Positions 18,625 through 27,277 of a stretch of 62,559 nt of DNA are shown here, piece after piece. Source of the stretch: Faecalicatena faecalis. Its GTDB lineage: Bacteria; Bacillota; Clostridia; Lachnospirales; Lachnospiraceae. Numbering within the stretch: position 1 is the first letter of the stretch; each line of letters opens with the position of its first letter. The DNA is taken from assembly GCF_012524165.2 (NCBI RefSeq), contig NZ_JABACJ020000028.1:1-62559 (forward strand), written 5' to 3'. A program made the translations under genes and the position numbers. The notes beneath the pieces are model-generated. The model was not told where the DNA came from and searched no databases. It worked only from the letters and a program-made list of their open reading frames with translations.

Positions 18625-19887
18625 ATGCAGAGAAATGAACAGATCGAAGCTGCATACCGAATCGCAAAAGAACGGTATGCAGCGCTAGGAGTAGATACGG
18701 AGGAAGCATTAAGAAGGCTTCAGGATATCCAGGTATCAGTGCACTGCTGGCAGGGCGATGATTTCCATGGATGTGAAGCCCAGGGAGGCGAACTGACAGG
18801 GGGAATTATGGCAACAGGGAACTATCGGGGCCGGGCCAGAAATGCAGAGGAGCTGCGGCAGGATTACGAAAAGGCGTTTGCGCTGCTCCCGGGAAAACAA
18901 AGGGCCAATCTGCATGCCATTTATCTGGAGACGGGTGGTGTGCCGATTGAACGCAATGCAATAGAAGCCCGACATTTTGAGGGATGGATGCAGTGGGCTG
19001 ACGAATTAGGAATTGCGTTGGACTTTAACACTACCGCATTTTCCCATCCGAAAGCAGATGGATATACCCTTGCAAGCAGGGATCCAAATATCCGTGATTA
19101 CTGGATTGAGCATGGACGAAGATGCCGCAGAATTGCCGCTGAAATGGGCAGACGCCAGGGAAATGCATGTATGCTGAATCACTGGCTGCCGGATGGAAGA
19201 AAAGAGTTTCCAGTAGATTCCTTTGAACGCCGGAAGGTTTTTATGGAGAGCATGGATGCGATGATTCAGGAGAAGTTCGATAAGCAGTGCATGATGGATG
19301 CCATTGAGAGCAAGCTTTTTGGGCTTGGCATGGAAAGTTTTACGGTTGGTTCGGCAGAGATGTGTTTTGGCTATGCATTATCCAGAAATATTGTGCTGAC
19401 CTATGACCTCGGGCATTTTCATCCGACAGAAAGCGTGGCGGATAAGATTTCCTCCACCCTTCTGTACTTGGACCACATTATGCTGCATACAAGCCGAGGA
19501 GTACGCTGGGACAGTGATCATGTGGTCATTCAGAATGATGAGCTGTCTCTTCTGATGAAAGAGGTAGTCCGCTGCAATGCATTAGATCGGGTTTCTATAG
19601 GCTTAGACTTCTTCGATGCCAGCATAAATCGAATCGCAGCATGGGTAATCGGTACAAGATCGACACAGAAGGCATTGCTTACTGCTCTTTTGGAACCGAT
19701 CGAGCTGCTGCGGGAAATGGAACGGGATGATGTGACAGCACGGCTTGCTTTGCTGGAAGAGTGTAAAAATATGCCGGGAAATGCCGTCTGGGATTATTTC
19801 TGTGAGAAAAACGAAGTGCCTGTGGGGATGGAGTGGTTCGAGGAGGTAAAAAAATACGAGGAAACAGTACTGGCAGAGCGTTCCTGA
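18625..19887 (+). CDS. rhaA: L-rhamnose isomerase
   Basis: Converts L-rhamnose to L-rhamnulose; some members also act on L-lyxose, L-mannose and D-allose. The TIM-barrel protein is 420 aa. All seven metal ligands known for E. coli RhaA are present with a constant offset of six: E228, D261, H264, H288, D296, D298 and D328. ATG 18625 follows GGAGGGAGAAAG; a longer frame from 18478 runs inside the previous gene and is rejected. No rhamnulokinase or rhamnulose-phosphate aldolase gene lies in this window, so it may be used for another sugar. Confidence 0.9.
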   Translation: MQRNEQIEAAYRIAKERYAALGVDTEEALRRLQDIQVSVHCWQGDDFHGCEAQGGELTGGIMATGNYRGRARNAEELRQDYEKAFALLPGKQRANLHAIYLETGGVPIERNAIEARHFEGWMQWADELGIALDFNTTAFSHPKADGYTLASRDPNIRDYWIEHGRRCRRIAAEMGRRQGNACMLNHWLPDGRKEFPVDSFERRKVFMESMDAMIQEKFDKQCMMDAIESKLFGLGMESFTVGSAEMCFGYALSRNIVLTYDLGHFHPTESVADKISSTLLYLDHIMLHTSRGVRWDSDHVVIQNDELSLLMKEVVRCNALDRVSIGLDFFDASINRIAAWVIGTRSTQKALLTALLEPIELLREMERDDVTARLALLEECKNMPGNAVWDYFCEKNEVPVGMEWFEEVKKYEETVLAERS

Positions 19888-19915
19888 TTAAGAGCCGACA
19901 TATGGAAGGGAAGAA

Positions 19916-20779
19916 ATGAAGACATATACATTGGGAATCTCTGACAAGGCAATGCCAAGGGTATTAAGTTGGAAGGAAAAACTGGAGACAGCACACAGTG
20001 CTGGTTATGATTCTGTGGAAATGGTCATAGACAATGTGAATAGTAGTCTGAAACAGTTAGATTTTCATGATGATCAGATAAAGATACTTCGGGAATATAT
20101 GGAGAAAACCGGGGTTTTGGTTCAGACGATCTATCTTGCAGTCCATAAAAACTATCCTATGGGAAGCAGCAATGAGAAAATGTGTGCGAAAAGCATGGAC
20201 ATTTTGAAAAAGGCAGTCATTTTTGCATCGGAATTAGGGAATACGGCAGTTCAGTTACCAGGATATGATGTTTATTATGAACTGTCTACCCAGGAGACAG
20301 AAAAAAGGTTCATGGAGAATCTAAGGCAGGCGGCGAATACTGCGGCTTACTATGGAGTGAAGCTGGGACTTAAGCCTATGGATACTGAATTTCTCAATAC
20401 GGTACAGAAAGCGGCTTACTATGTGGAGCAGATAAAGATGGACTGCCTGGAGATATATCCTGATGTTGGGAATATTACGAATGCTGCCAAACTATATGGA
20501 AATGATGTTCTAAAAGATATCAAAACGGGACAAGGATTTCTATCAGCTTTGCAGTTAAAAGAAACTCTTCCAGGGCGATATGAAGATATTCCGTTTGGAA
20601 TGGGACATGTTAATTTTGGAAGGACGATACATATGACCTGGAAGATGGGAGTTCGGAAATTTGCTGTGGATATGAATTACCAGGGAAATACAAATTGGAG
20701 AGTTGATATGATGTCGGCACAGAACTTTTTGAGGTGTATTCTTGATAAATTGGATAAGACAGGGAACACAAACGAGTAA
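19916..20779 (+). CDS. UlaE-like sugar-phosphate 3-epimerase homologue, probably catalytically dead
   Basis: A 287-aa TIM barrel of the UlaE/SgbU L-xylulose-5-phosphate 3-epimerase family. Conserved landmarks are GISDKAMP, AVHKNYPMGS, QLPGYDVYYE and YPDVGN. The family uses four metal ligands, Glu, Asp, His and Glu. Here they are K153 (GLKPMD, not the usual EIMD), D183 (kept), Q213 (QLKET, not HVKDT) and D252 (VDMN, not IEMW). With three of four replaced, including both catalytic glutamates, normal epimerisation is unlikely. It may be a regulatory or structural paralogue, or act without metal. Confidence 0.75.
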   Translation: MKTYTLGISDKAMPRVLSWKEKLETAHSAGYDSVEMVIDNVNSSLKQLDFHDDQIKILREYMEKTGVLVQTIYLAVHKNYPMGSSNEKMCAKSMDILKKAVIFASELGNTAVQLPGYDVYYELSTQETEKRFMENLRQAANTAAYYGVKLGLKPMDTEFLNTVQKAAYYVEQIKMDCLEIYPDVGNITNAAKLYGNDVLKDIKTGQGFLSALQLKETLPGRYEDIPFGMGHVNFGRTIHMTWKMGVRKFAVDMNYQGNTNWRVDMMSAQNFLRCILDKLDKTGNTNE

Positions 20780-20793
20780 AATTATGATATTTT

Positions 20794-20850
20794 AAGAATA
20801 TTCTGAAAATGGAGAGTAAATGGGGCAGGTCCTTTTACTCTCCATTTTGA
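20794..20850 (+). terminator. terminator-like hairpin with repeat-family sequence
   Basis: Exact 13-bp arms (20808-20820 and 20834-20846, core GGAGAGTAAA) flank a 13-nt loop, ending in TTTTGAG. It would end the isomerase operon. Its left half, GAATATTCTGAAAATGGAGAG, resembles the 9016-9089 repeat, and the loop keeps GGGGCAGG. Confidence 0.6.
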
Positions 20851-21005
20851 GATTATTAATATATAATTGACTAAAATACAGAAAATATTAAGAAACTATT
20901 TAAAGAAAACTGCTTTCTTTCTGATGCAACTCTGTTATAATATAAGCAAAGAATACTCTTATGGCAGGATTCGTATTCATATGAAGTCTCAAGGAGGTGG
21001 GATTT

Positions 21006-23195
21006 ATGAAACGGAAGAGTAGAAGAGGATTAGCTTTGATGTTAGCTTTTATTTTGACGGGGGCAGCGTGTATGATGCCGGACGTGAAGGTTTCTGCAGC
21101 GTCAGCGGCAGGAACGGAAAATAGGCAGACTAACAATCTGGAAGTAGTTGATAAGACAGCACAGAGTATTACACTACGTGCACAGGACAATTACGAATAT
21201 GCCATAGAGACCACAGTGAATAACACAAAGTCCTGGAAATGGGCAGATGCTTCGCAATACGATAAGACCAATAAGACGGTCACATTCACAGGATTGAATG
21301 CTGAGCAGACATATCAGTTTGCCAGCAGACTGGCAGGTACGACGGATGTACTTGGACAGGTATCAGTAAAGACAAAGGCCCAGGAGAATACACCGGCTGT
21401 TCAGACAACACCGAATACGCCTGACGTATCCTCGGATACCCAGACACCGCAGCAGCCCCCGGAGGTAACGACAGACAACAACCAGATTACAGATGAAAAT
21501 GACAAGAATGTATTGGACCAGACACTGACAGGAGACAATCCAGATCAGCAGGGCAATGTCAAGGATACAACAAAGGATACGTCAAAGGATGCAATAGTAC
21601 AAGGTGGAACAGAGCAGGAGAATAAAACTACGACCGATCTGACAACCGAGAATAAAAACACTCAGACCGACCCGCCTAAGACAGAAAATTCACAGAATCA
21701 GATAAAGGCAGATTCGATTACAGCTCCACAGGCAGCAAAGCTTTCGAAGCCCGATGCACCAGTTGTTTCAGATGACGTGACGGATCAGAAGATTACCTTG
21801 GAATTACCGAAAAGCGCAGATACAAAGTATGTGTATGAGTATAGCATGGACGGTAAGGACTTCCAGTCCTCCCCGGTCTTTGATCATCTTAAGCCAGATA
21901 CAGAATATCAATTCTGCATGAGGATCGCAGCAGGCACATATGAAGGAATTGTCTATTCAGATCCAAGTGACAACAGCGATTCCACGGCGAAAGTACGGAC
22001 AAAGAAGGCGGCTCCCGAGCAGCCCAAATATGCACCGGAACTGGCGAAGAGAACAGACACAAGTATTACTTTGAAGGCAGCGGATGATGAAAAGAACCCT
22101 GATGCACTGGAATTTGGTATGGTTACATCCCAAGCTGCTGTTCAGTGGCAGAAAACAGGCGTTTTTGAGAACCTGACACCAGGTATGGCATATGAGTTCG
22201 TGGTACGTTATGGTGTAGATGAGAAGGTTCAGATGCCAGGAACGGCAAGTGAGGCATTCAAGACCTCGACCTTAGAAAAAGCAGCTCAAGCCCCAGCGGC
22301 TCCAGCATTGGAAAATCGAACAGATACATCCATTACATTAAAGGCAGCCAACGGACAGCAGTATGCTATGGTGAAGGCAGACGGCAGTGTGGACTGGCAG
22401 GATAATCCGCAATTTACAGGCCTGAAGCCAAATACGGTATATCAGTTTGTGGCACGCATGAAATATGATCCTGAGAAAGCAATGGAAAGTATTCGAAGTG
22501 AGGCAGCAGGATTTAAGACCGTGATTTCTTTTGAGGGTTCCAAGATCACAGGAATCAAGGCAGGCGGTTCTTACGAGGAAGGAAGCAAGCTGACGGCAGT
22601 TGCAGTTGGAACAGGCATGGAGAATGCTTCTCCGGCAGCAGGCGATACTAGATGGGTACCGAAGAGCTGGAGCTGGGATGGAGAAAACTGGAAAGACTGG
22701 GACAATGCGCCTTATTCCATCACAGCAACATATTCACAGCCAGGTAATTACAATTTAAGAGTCAACTTCCAATTACAGGAATATACCCAGAATGGATGGA
22801 AGGCATTAAATGATTCAAAATCAACAAATGTGAAGTTTAAGATTACCGAGAAAAAGGTATTCTATACAATCCAGGCAGAAGCAGGTGCGAATGGAAAAAT
22901 CAATCCAAGTGGCAAGGTGGAGGTACAAAAAGGCAAAGACTATGAGTTTACATTTACTCCAAATAAAGGATACCGCACTGCAAAGGTAACTGTGGATGGG
23001 AAAGAAGTGACCTTTAAGAACAATAAGTATACATTTACGAATGTACAGGGTGCACATAAGATTTCCGTTACCTTTGAAAAGGACAAACGGACACCAAAGA
23101 CGGGCGATATGAGTCAGCCTGCAATCTTCTTAGGACTCCTTCTGATTTCAGGAATGCTCATTCTTGGGCTTGCATATAAAAAGAGAAAATCCTAG
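21006..23195 (+). CDS. sortase-anchored cell-surface protein
   Basis: A 729-aa exported protein. A signal peptide (about 1-29) is followed by a fibronectin-III-like module, then a Thr/Gln/Asp-rich linker (about 120-240). Further repeated beta modules follow, two of them marked RTDTSITLKAA and LKPNT.YQF. An InlB-type repeat with GxNGKINPSG and ITFxPNKGY-like spacing covers about 618-690. The C-terminus has TPKTG (696-700), a hydrophobic helix and KKRKS, which is a class of LPXTG sorting signal. ATG 21006 follows AAGGAGG; a GTG at 20997 lies inside that site. It is a monocistron with no sortase nearby, and its ligand is unknown. Confidence 0.8.
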   Translation: MKRKSRRGLALMLAFILTGAACMMPDVKVSAASAAGTENRQTNNLEVVDKTAQSITLRAQDNYEYAIETTVNNTKSWKWADASQYDKTNKTVTFTGLNAEQTYQFASRLAGTTDVLGQVSVKTKAQENTPAVQTTPNTPDVSSDTQTPQQPPEVTTDNNQITDENDKNVLDQTLTGDNPDQQGNVKDTTKDTSKDAIVQGGTEQENKTTTDLTTENKNTQTDPPKTENSQNQIKADSITAPQAAKLSKPDAPVVSDDVTDQKITLELPKSADTKYVYEYSMDGKDFQSSPVFDHLKPDTEYQFCMRIAAGTYEGIVYSDPSDNSDSTAKVRTKKAAPEQPKYAPELAKRTDTSITLKAADDEKNPDALEFGMVTSQAAVQWQKTGVFENLTPGMAYEFVVRYGVDEKVQMPGTASEAFKTSTLEKAAQAPAAPALENRTDTSITLKAANGQQYAMVKADGSVDWQDNPQFTGLKPNTVYQFVARMKYDPEKAMESIRSEAAGFKTVISFEGSKITGIKAGGSYEEGSKLTAVAVGTGMENASPAAGDTRWVPKSWSWDGENWKDWDNAPYSITATYSQPGNYNLRVNFQLQEYTQNGWKALNDSKSTNVKFKITEKKVFYTIQAEAGANGKINPSGKVEVQKGKDYEFTFTPNKGYRTAKVTVDGKEVTFKNNKYTFTNVQGAHKISVTFEKDKRTPKTGDMSQPAIFLGLLLISGMLILGLAYKKRKS

Positions 23196-23315
23196 GAGGA
23201 AGACCTAGAAATTAGGAATCCTTATTTCTAAGAAGTAAGATAAAATGTAATCATGTAAAATGGGTGCTGTAATTGTGTACAGCGTCCATCCACAGGAAAA
23301 ATATTGATGTAGATG

Positions 23316-23356
23316 AAAGAGGTCTGTCAGAGCAATCTAACAGACCTCTTTTTCTA
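23316..23356. terminator. bidirectional terminator
   Basis: A perfect 12-bp stem (AAAGAGGTCTGT at 23316-23327, ACAGACCTCTTT at 23340-23351) is followed by TTTTT on the plus strand, and has A-rich sequence before it that reads as a T-run on the minus strand. It separates the surface-protein gene from the convergent MATE gene. Confidence 0.85.
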
Positions 23357-23371
23357 ATTTTAATTTCGTAT

Positions 23372-24700
23372 CTATTCAGATTCGATGTAGGAATACACCT
23401 CTTTGGTCTCCCTTTGATTTCTGCCCCGCCATATAAAGAAAAGGCTGAGCCCCATTGCAAATATCTGTGAGATAGGAACGGAAATCCATGTCCCATAAAC
23501 GCCTTCCAGCTTTGGAAGAATAAGAAGCAGAAGAAACAAAAAAATAACCTCACCGTATATCAGGATATAGGCCCACGTATTTTTGCAGGTGGCGTAGAAG
23601 TAAGCGGTTGTGACCCTGGAAATGCTGACGAAGAGATAGCCAAAAAGGAAGATCGGCAGCATCTTGGATACATTTTCTGCAATGGTATTAGAGGCACCGA
23701 ATAATACGGCAGCCTTCCCGCGGAGTGCGTAGAGCAGAAGAAAGCTGCCTACTGCTACGAGGAAACTAAAACGATAGGCCATATTTCGGTACTTTACTGC
23801 ATTTTTCATGTTCCCCTCACCAAAAGACCTGCTTAAAAGCGGCTGACATCCGTCGCTGACACCTTGTAGCAGAAGCAGCACTACGCAGGAAATATAACTT
23901 ACCGGAGCATAGCTGGTGACGGCCAGCGTTCCTCCGGTGAGAGCCGCACTTTTATTGACCAGAATTAATGTAATATTGGGCGAAAAAGTAAGCCCAAAGG
24001 GGGAAAGTCCGACCTGAAATATATTCTTTAACAGCCCTGCCCCATGTCCACCAAAAGTGAATATTGGTGCTTCTTTTTTGTATAACAGAAAAATCAGGCA
24101 GACGAGGAAGGTCACAGCCTGGCCGATCACCGTTGCCACCGCTGCACCCATCATTCCCATAGGAAGTTTCCAGACGAACAGGTAGTCCAGCAGGATGTTG
24201 GTAAAAAATCCGGCAACCATAGCAAACATGGCAGCAATGGAACCGCCCATATTACGGATGAACGGAACAATTCCTGTCCCTAAAATTTGGAAGACCGCAC
24301 CGAAAGTGATATACAGGATGTATTCCTTGGCTAAAATCTGGATGTTTCCTTGTGCACCGAAAAAATGTAAAACAAAAGGGGCGGCAGGAAGATACAGGAT
24401 GGTCAAAAAAATTCCAGACAGAAGCAGAAGAATCAAAGTCATGCCAAAATACTGCCGGCTTCGGTGATGATCTCCCGTGCCACTGCTGATTGCATATTCT
24501 ACAGCACCTCCCATTCCTAATCCGGTTCCCACAGCCTGCAAAAAAGCGGTCAAGGGGTAGGCGATATTGATTGCGGCTAAAGCATTATCGCCCAGTGCGT
24601 TTCCTACAAAAAATCCATCCGCAATGGCATAGACGCCAGAAAGTGCAAAGGCCAGCATGGAAGGAATTACGAAGCGAAAAAAATCTTTATGCAGGTTCAT
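23372..24700 (-). CDS. MATE-family efflux transporter
   Basis: A 442-aa multidrug and toxin extrusion transporter with about twelve hydrophobic segments, starting MNLHKDFFRFVIPSM. Such proteins export cationic drugs or metabolites using Na+ or H+ gradients. It begins directly after the marR-type stop codon (1-bp gap), so the pair forms a repressor-exporter operon. Substrate unknown. Confidence 0.9.
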   Translation of the reverse strand: MNLHKDFFRFVIPSMLAFALSGVYAIADGFFVGNALGDNALAAINIAYPLTAFLQAVGTGLGMGGAVEYAISSGTGDHHRSRQYFGMTLILLLLSGIFLTILYLPAAPFVLHFFGAQGNIQILAKEYILYITFGAVFQILGTGIVPFIRNMGGSIAAMFAMVAGFFTNILLDYLFVWKLPMGMMGAAVATVIGQAVTFLVCLIFLLYKKEAPIFTFGGHGAGLLKNIFQVGLSPFGLTFSPNITLILVNKSAALTGGTLAVTSYAPVSYISCVVLLLLQGVSDGCQPLLSRSFGEGNMKNAVKYRNMAYRFSFLVAVGSFLLLYALRGKAAVLFGASNTIAENVSKMLPIFLFGYLFVSISRVTTAYFYATCKNTWAYILIYGEVIFLFLLLLILPKLEGVYGTWISVPISQIFAMGLSLFFIWRGRNQRETKEVYSYIESE

Positions 24701-24701
24701 T

Positions 24702-25133
24702 TTAGTCTGCCTCCTTAAAATGTTGATTATAGAGCTGGGTAATCTCGATGAGTTCTTTGACCCGTTCTGGCCCCAGTGAATTTAGAACGGTGCATTCATG
24801 TATCTGCATGGCGCGGGCAATACTCTCCACAAAATCTCGGCCGGAATCTGTTAGTATAATATCCTTGTTGCGGCGGTCTTCTTGAGAGGGAATCAGAGTC
24901 ACCCAGGAACGTTTTGAAAAACTTTTCAGGATGGTGTTGACTGTCTGTTTAGGCAATACCCACTGTTTACAGATATCTTTTTGTTTACAGGGGCCATCCG
25001 TTTCCGAGAGGGAAAGAATGACCAGAAGTTCATAGTAGGAAAGACCATGTTGGCCCGCCCACTCTTCATACAAGCTGTTCGTCTCACGCCAAAGGGCAGT
25101 ATATTGTTTTATTTGTTCTAATGTGCTCTGCAT
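24702..25133 (-). CDS. MarR-family transcriptional regulator
   Basis: A 143-aa winged-helix MarR protein. The recognition region is CKQKDICKQWVLPKQTVNTILK and the wing contains PSQEDRRNKDIILTDSG, the family's DxRxxxxxLT signature. It precedes and abuts the MATE gene. A palindrome over its own promoter (25185-25198) suggests autorepression relieved by a small molecule. Confidence 0.92.
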   Translation of the reverse strand: MQSTLEQIKQYTALWRETNSLYEEWAGQHGLSYYELLVILSLSETDGPCKQKDICKQWVLPKQTVNTILKSFSKRSWVTLIPSQEDRRNKDIILTDSGRDFVESIARAMQIHECTVLNSLGPERVKELIEITQLYNQHFKEAD

Positions 25134-25183
25134 AGTTAATCTCCTGATTTTCTTTTTTGGAAAATAGTCTGTTACCGGACTAA

Positions 25184-25212
25184 TATTAACATGTTAATTT
25201 CACATATGTCAA
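25184..25212 (-). promoter_or_regulatory. marR-MATE promoter with palindromic operator
   Basis: On the minus strand, TTGACA (25212-25207) and TTAATA (25189-25184) are separated by 17 nt. A perfect 14-bp palindrome, ATTAACATGTTAAT (25185-25198), covers the spacer and -10 box, which is a typical MarR autoregulatory layout. Confidence 0.7.
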
Positions 25213-25336
25213 GTATTTTAAACTCAACACAAAAAAGGACCCGATTATAATTTCTTTCTGCGAGCATACTAACATAAGAAAAATGATTTGGTGTAAGGAA
25301 AAACTACATCAGCAGAGAAAGGGTTGGGAGAGAAGA

Positions 25337-26332
25337 ATGAAATTTGATGCAGTATATTATGAAGAGGACAGCCTATCTTATCCATTGGGAATGCAGTTAA
25401 AGGAGCAGTTTCGCAACCTGCCCTGGATTCCGATTCAGAGTCATAATTCCATCCGGGAAATGCAGGAAAAACCGAATTCTGAGTTCGGACGTATGAAGCG
25501 GAATCTGATTGTGGGTATCCGAAAGACTCATAAATATGTTGAAAATCATAAGATATCAGACTACCTGGTGCCTTATACATCCTCTGGCTGTACGGCGATG
25601 TGTCTGTATTGCTATCTTGTGTGTAATTATAACAAATGCGCGTATCTGCGGCTGTTTGTCAACCGGGAGCAGATGTTGGGCCGTCTTATCAAGCAGGGGA
25701 CAAAATGTGGGAAGGAGCTGACGTATGAAATCGGCAGCAACAGTGACCTGGTATTGGAAAATACGATTACTGAGAATCTGCTTTACACCATTCCAAGGTT
25801 TGCGCAGGAAGGGATAGGAAAGCTCACATTTCCAACAAAATTTCATATGGTAGACTCTCTTTTAGATCTTCCGCATCAAGGGAAGGTCATTTTCCGTATG
25901 AGTGTGAATCCCCAGCCGATCATCGAAAAAATTGAATTGGGGACTTCTAATCTGCGCCAGCGTATCGAGGCGGTCAATCAGATGTGTGAGGCAGGATATC
26001 CCTGCGGACTCTTGATTGCACCTGTGATTCTGATAGATGGGTGGAAGGAGATGTATACACAGCTTTTGGAGGAATTGGAGGCGGGGTTAAGTCAAAAAAT
26101 GAAGAGCCAGATGTTCCTGGAAATCATTTTGATGACTTATTCATACGTACATCGGGCGATTAACAGTGAGGCATTCCCGCAATCCGTAGAACTTTACGAT
26201 AAAGAACGAATGACTGGACGGGGCCGGGGAAAATACTGTTATCGGAATGAGGCAAGGGCAGAAGCGGAAATATATCTTAGGGGGGAGATTAAGAGGATAT
26301 TGGGAAATGTGGAGATTGTTTATATAAGTTGA
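25337..26332 (+). CDS. splB: spore photoproduct lyase-like radical SAM protein
   Basis: SPL repairs the UV-induced spore photoproduct in germinating spores using a 4Fe-4S cluster and S-adenosylmethionine. This 331-aa protein has the cluster motif C85-x3-C89-x2-C92 in SGCTAMCLYCYLVC, matching the SplB form. It also has LRLFVNR and a C-terminal GRGKYCYRNEARAE region like Bacillus SplB. At the place of the Bacillus hydrogen-donor cysteine (C141) it has S134 (EIGSNSD), so either another cysteine serves or the chemistry differs. ATG 25337 follows GGGAGAGAAG. No partner gene is adjacent. Confidence 0.8.
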   Translation: MKFDAVYYEEDSLSYPLGMQLKEQFRNLPWIPIQSHNSIREMQEKPNSEFGRMKRNLIVGIRKTHKYVENHKISDYLVPYTSSGCTAMCLYCYLVCNYNKCAYLRLFVNREQMLGRLIKQGTKCGKELTYEIGSNSDLVLENTITENLLYTIPRFAQEGIGKLTFPTKFHMVDSLLDLPHQGKVIFRMSVNPQPIIEKIELGTSNLRQRIEAVNQMCEAGYPCGLLIAPVILIDGWKEMYTQLLEELEAGLSQKMKSQMFLEIILMTYSYVHRAINSEAFPQSVELYDKERMTGRGRGKYCYRNEARAEAEIYLRGEIKRILGNVEIVYIS

Positions 26333-26398
26333 TATACAAAATAATGTAAAATATGCATAAAAAATAAAATGTAAAACTGTGACAATTGACAAATTTGT

Positions 26399-26427
26399 TA
26401 ATTAAGTACAACACTTATACTTAATTA
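26399..26427 (+). promoter_or_regulatory. inverted-repeat operator upstream of the GRE operon
   Basis: TAATTAAGTA (26399-26408) and TACTTAATTA (26418-26427) are perfect inverted arms around a 9-nt spacer. They end one base before the -35 box of the operon promoter. The ROK-family regulator at 34814-36010 is the likely binder, because ROK repressors use long AT-rich inverted repeats. Confidence 0.6.
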
Positions 26428-26428
26428 G

Positions 26429-26457
26429 TTGACAAAATGGGATTGCAATTGTATGAT
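26429..26457 (+). promoter_or_regulatory. promoter of the GRE/deoC operon
   Basis: TTGACA (26429-26434), a 17-nt spacer and TATGAT (26452-26457) form a strong vegetative promoter, with a start near 26464. A second TTGACA lies at 26386 but has no good -10 box. Same-strand, closely spaced genes follow to 36944. Confidence 0.7.
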
Positions 26458-26515
26458 GAACTTAGCTTCAAAAAGACATTAAAAAAATTTGTGGTGAAAG
26501 TGAGATGGTAAAGGT

Positions 26516-27265
26516 TTGAAAGTTTTATTAGTAGGAGAGAGCTGGGTATCGAGAGGTGAGAATGCCGTGGGACTGGACGTGATTGGCATGAGTTCTTATA
26601 CAGAAGCCGCGGGTAGTTTCATGGAAAAGTCAGGCAGATATGGAATAGACTTCACATATATTCCAGGATATCGTGCATCTGTTGATTTCCCGATGACAGA
26701 GGAACAGATGAGCCAATATCAAGTAATCATCATCAGTGACATTGGCAGTAACTCCCTTTTGTTACATCCAAAGGTGCAGAACAATTGTGAACGAATTCCT
26801 AACAGATTAAGAGAATTATCAAGCTATGTAAAGCACGGCGGTGGATTACTCATGTGTGGTGGTTATATGGGATTTTCCGGTTTCATGGGAAAGGCTGGAT
26901 TTGGAATCACACCGCTTGCGAAGGTCCTGCCGGTCAGCCTTCTCAACTATGACGACCGGATTGAGGAACCTTCTGGAGTTGTTCCGCAGATAAAAGTGAA
27001 GGAACATCCGATCTTGGAGGGCGTGAAGGCAGACTGGCCGTATTTCCTGGGTTATAACAGTCTGAAAGCAAAAGAGGGAGCCGTTGAAATCGCAAGTGTA
27101 AATGAGAATGATGCTTTTATTACGGTATGGGATTATGGAAAAGGACGTGCTGGGATATTTGCGAGTGATATCGCACCACATTGGGCGCCTCCTGCATTTT
27201 TAGATTGGGAATCTTACGGATTATTTTTTGCAAATTATCTGAAATGGCTTGGGCATGAGATATAG
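26516..27265 (+). CDS. putative glutamine amidotransferase-like protein (GATase1_like)
   Basis: A 249-aa cytosolic class-I amidotransferase-like fold of the type found beside sugar operons. The opening is MKVLLVGESW and the possible nucleophile elbow is GGGLLMCGGY (C114). The start is a TTG at 26516: an in-frame TGA at 26501 leaves no ATG or GTG, and the N-terminus aligns with the family opening. A 4-codon frame (26505-26519) ends over this TTG. No glutamine-using partner is evident, so it may process a sugar or its lactone or amide. The function is unknown. Confidence 0.65.
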   Translation: MKVLLVGESWVSRGENAVGLDVIGMSSYTEAAGSFMEKSGRYGIDFTYIPGYRASVDFPMTEEQMSQYQVIIISDIGSNSLLLHPKVQNNCERIPNRLRELSSYVKHGGGLLMCGGYMGFSGFMGKAGFGITPLAKVLPVSLLNYDDRIEEPSGVVPQIKVKEHPILEGVKADWPYFLGYNSLKAKEGAVEIASVNENDAFITVWDYGKGRAGIFASDIAPHWAPPAFLDWESYGLFFANYLKWLGHEI

Positions 27266-27277
27266 GAGGGGCATGAA

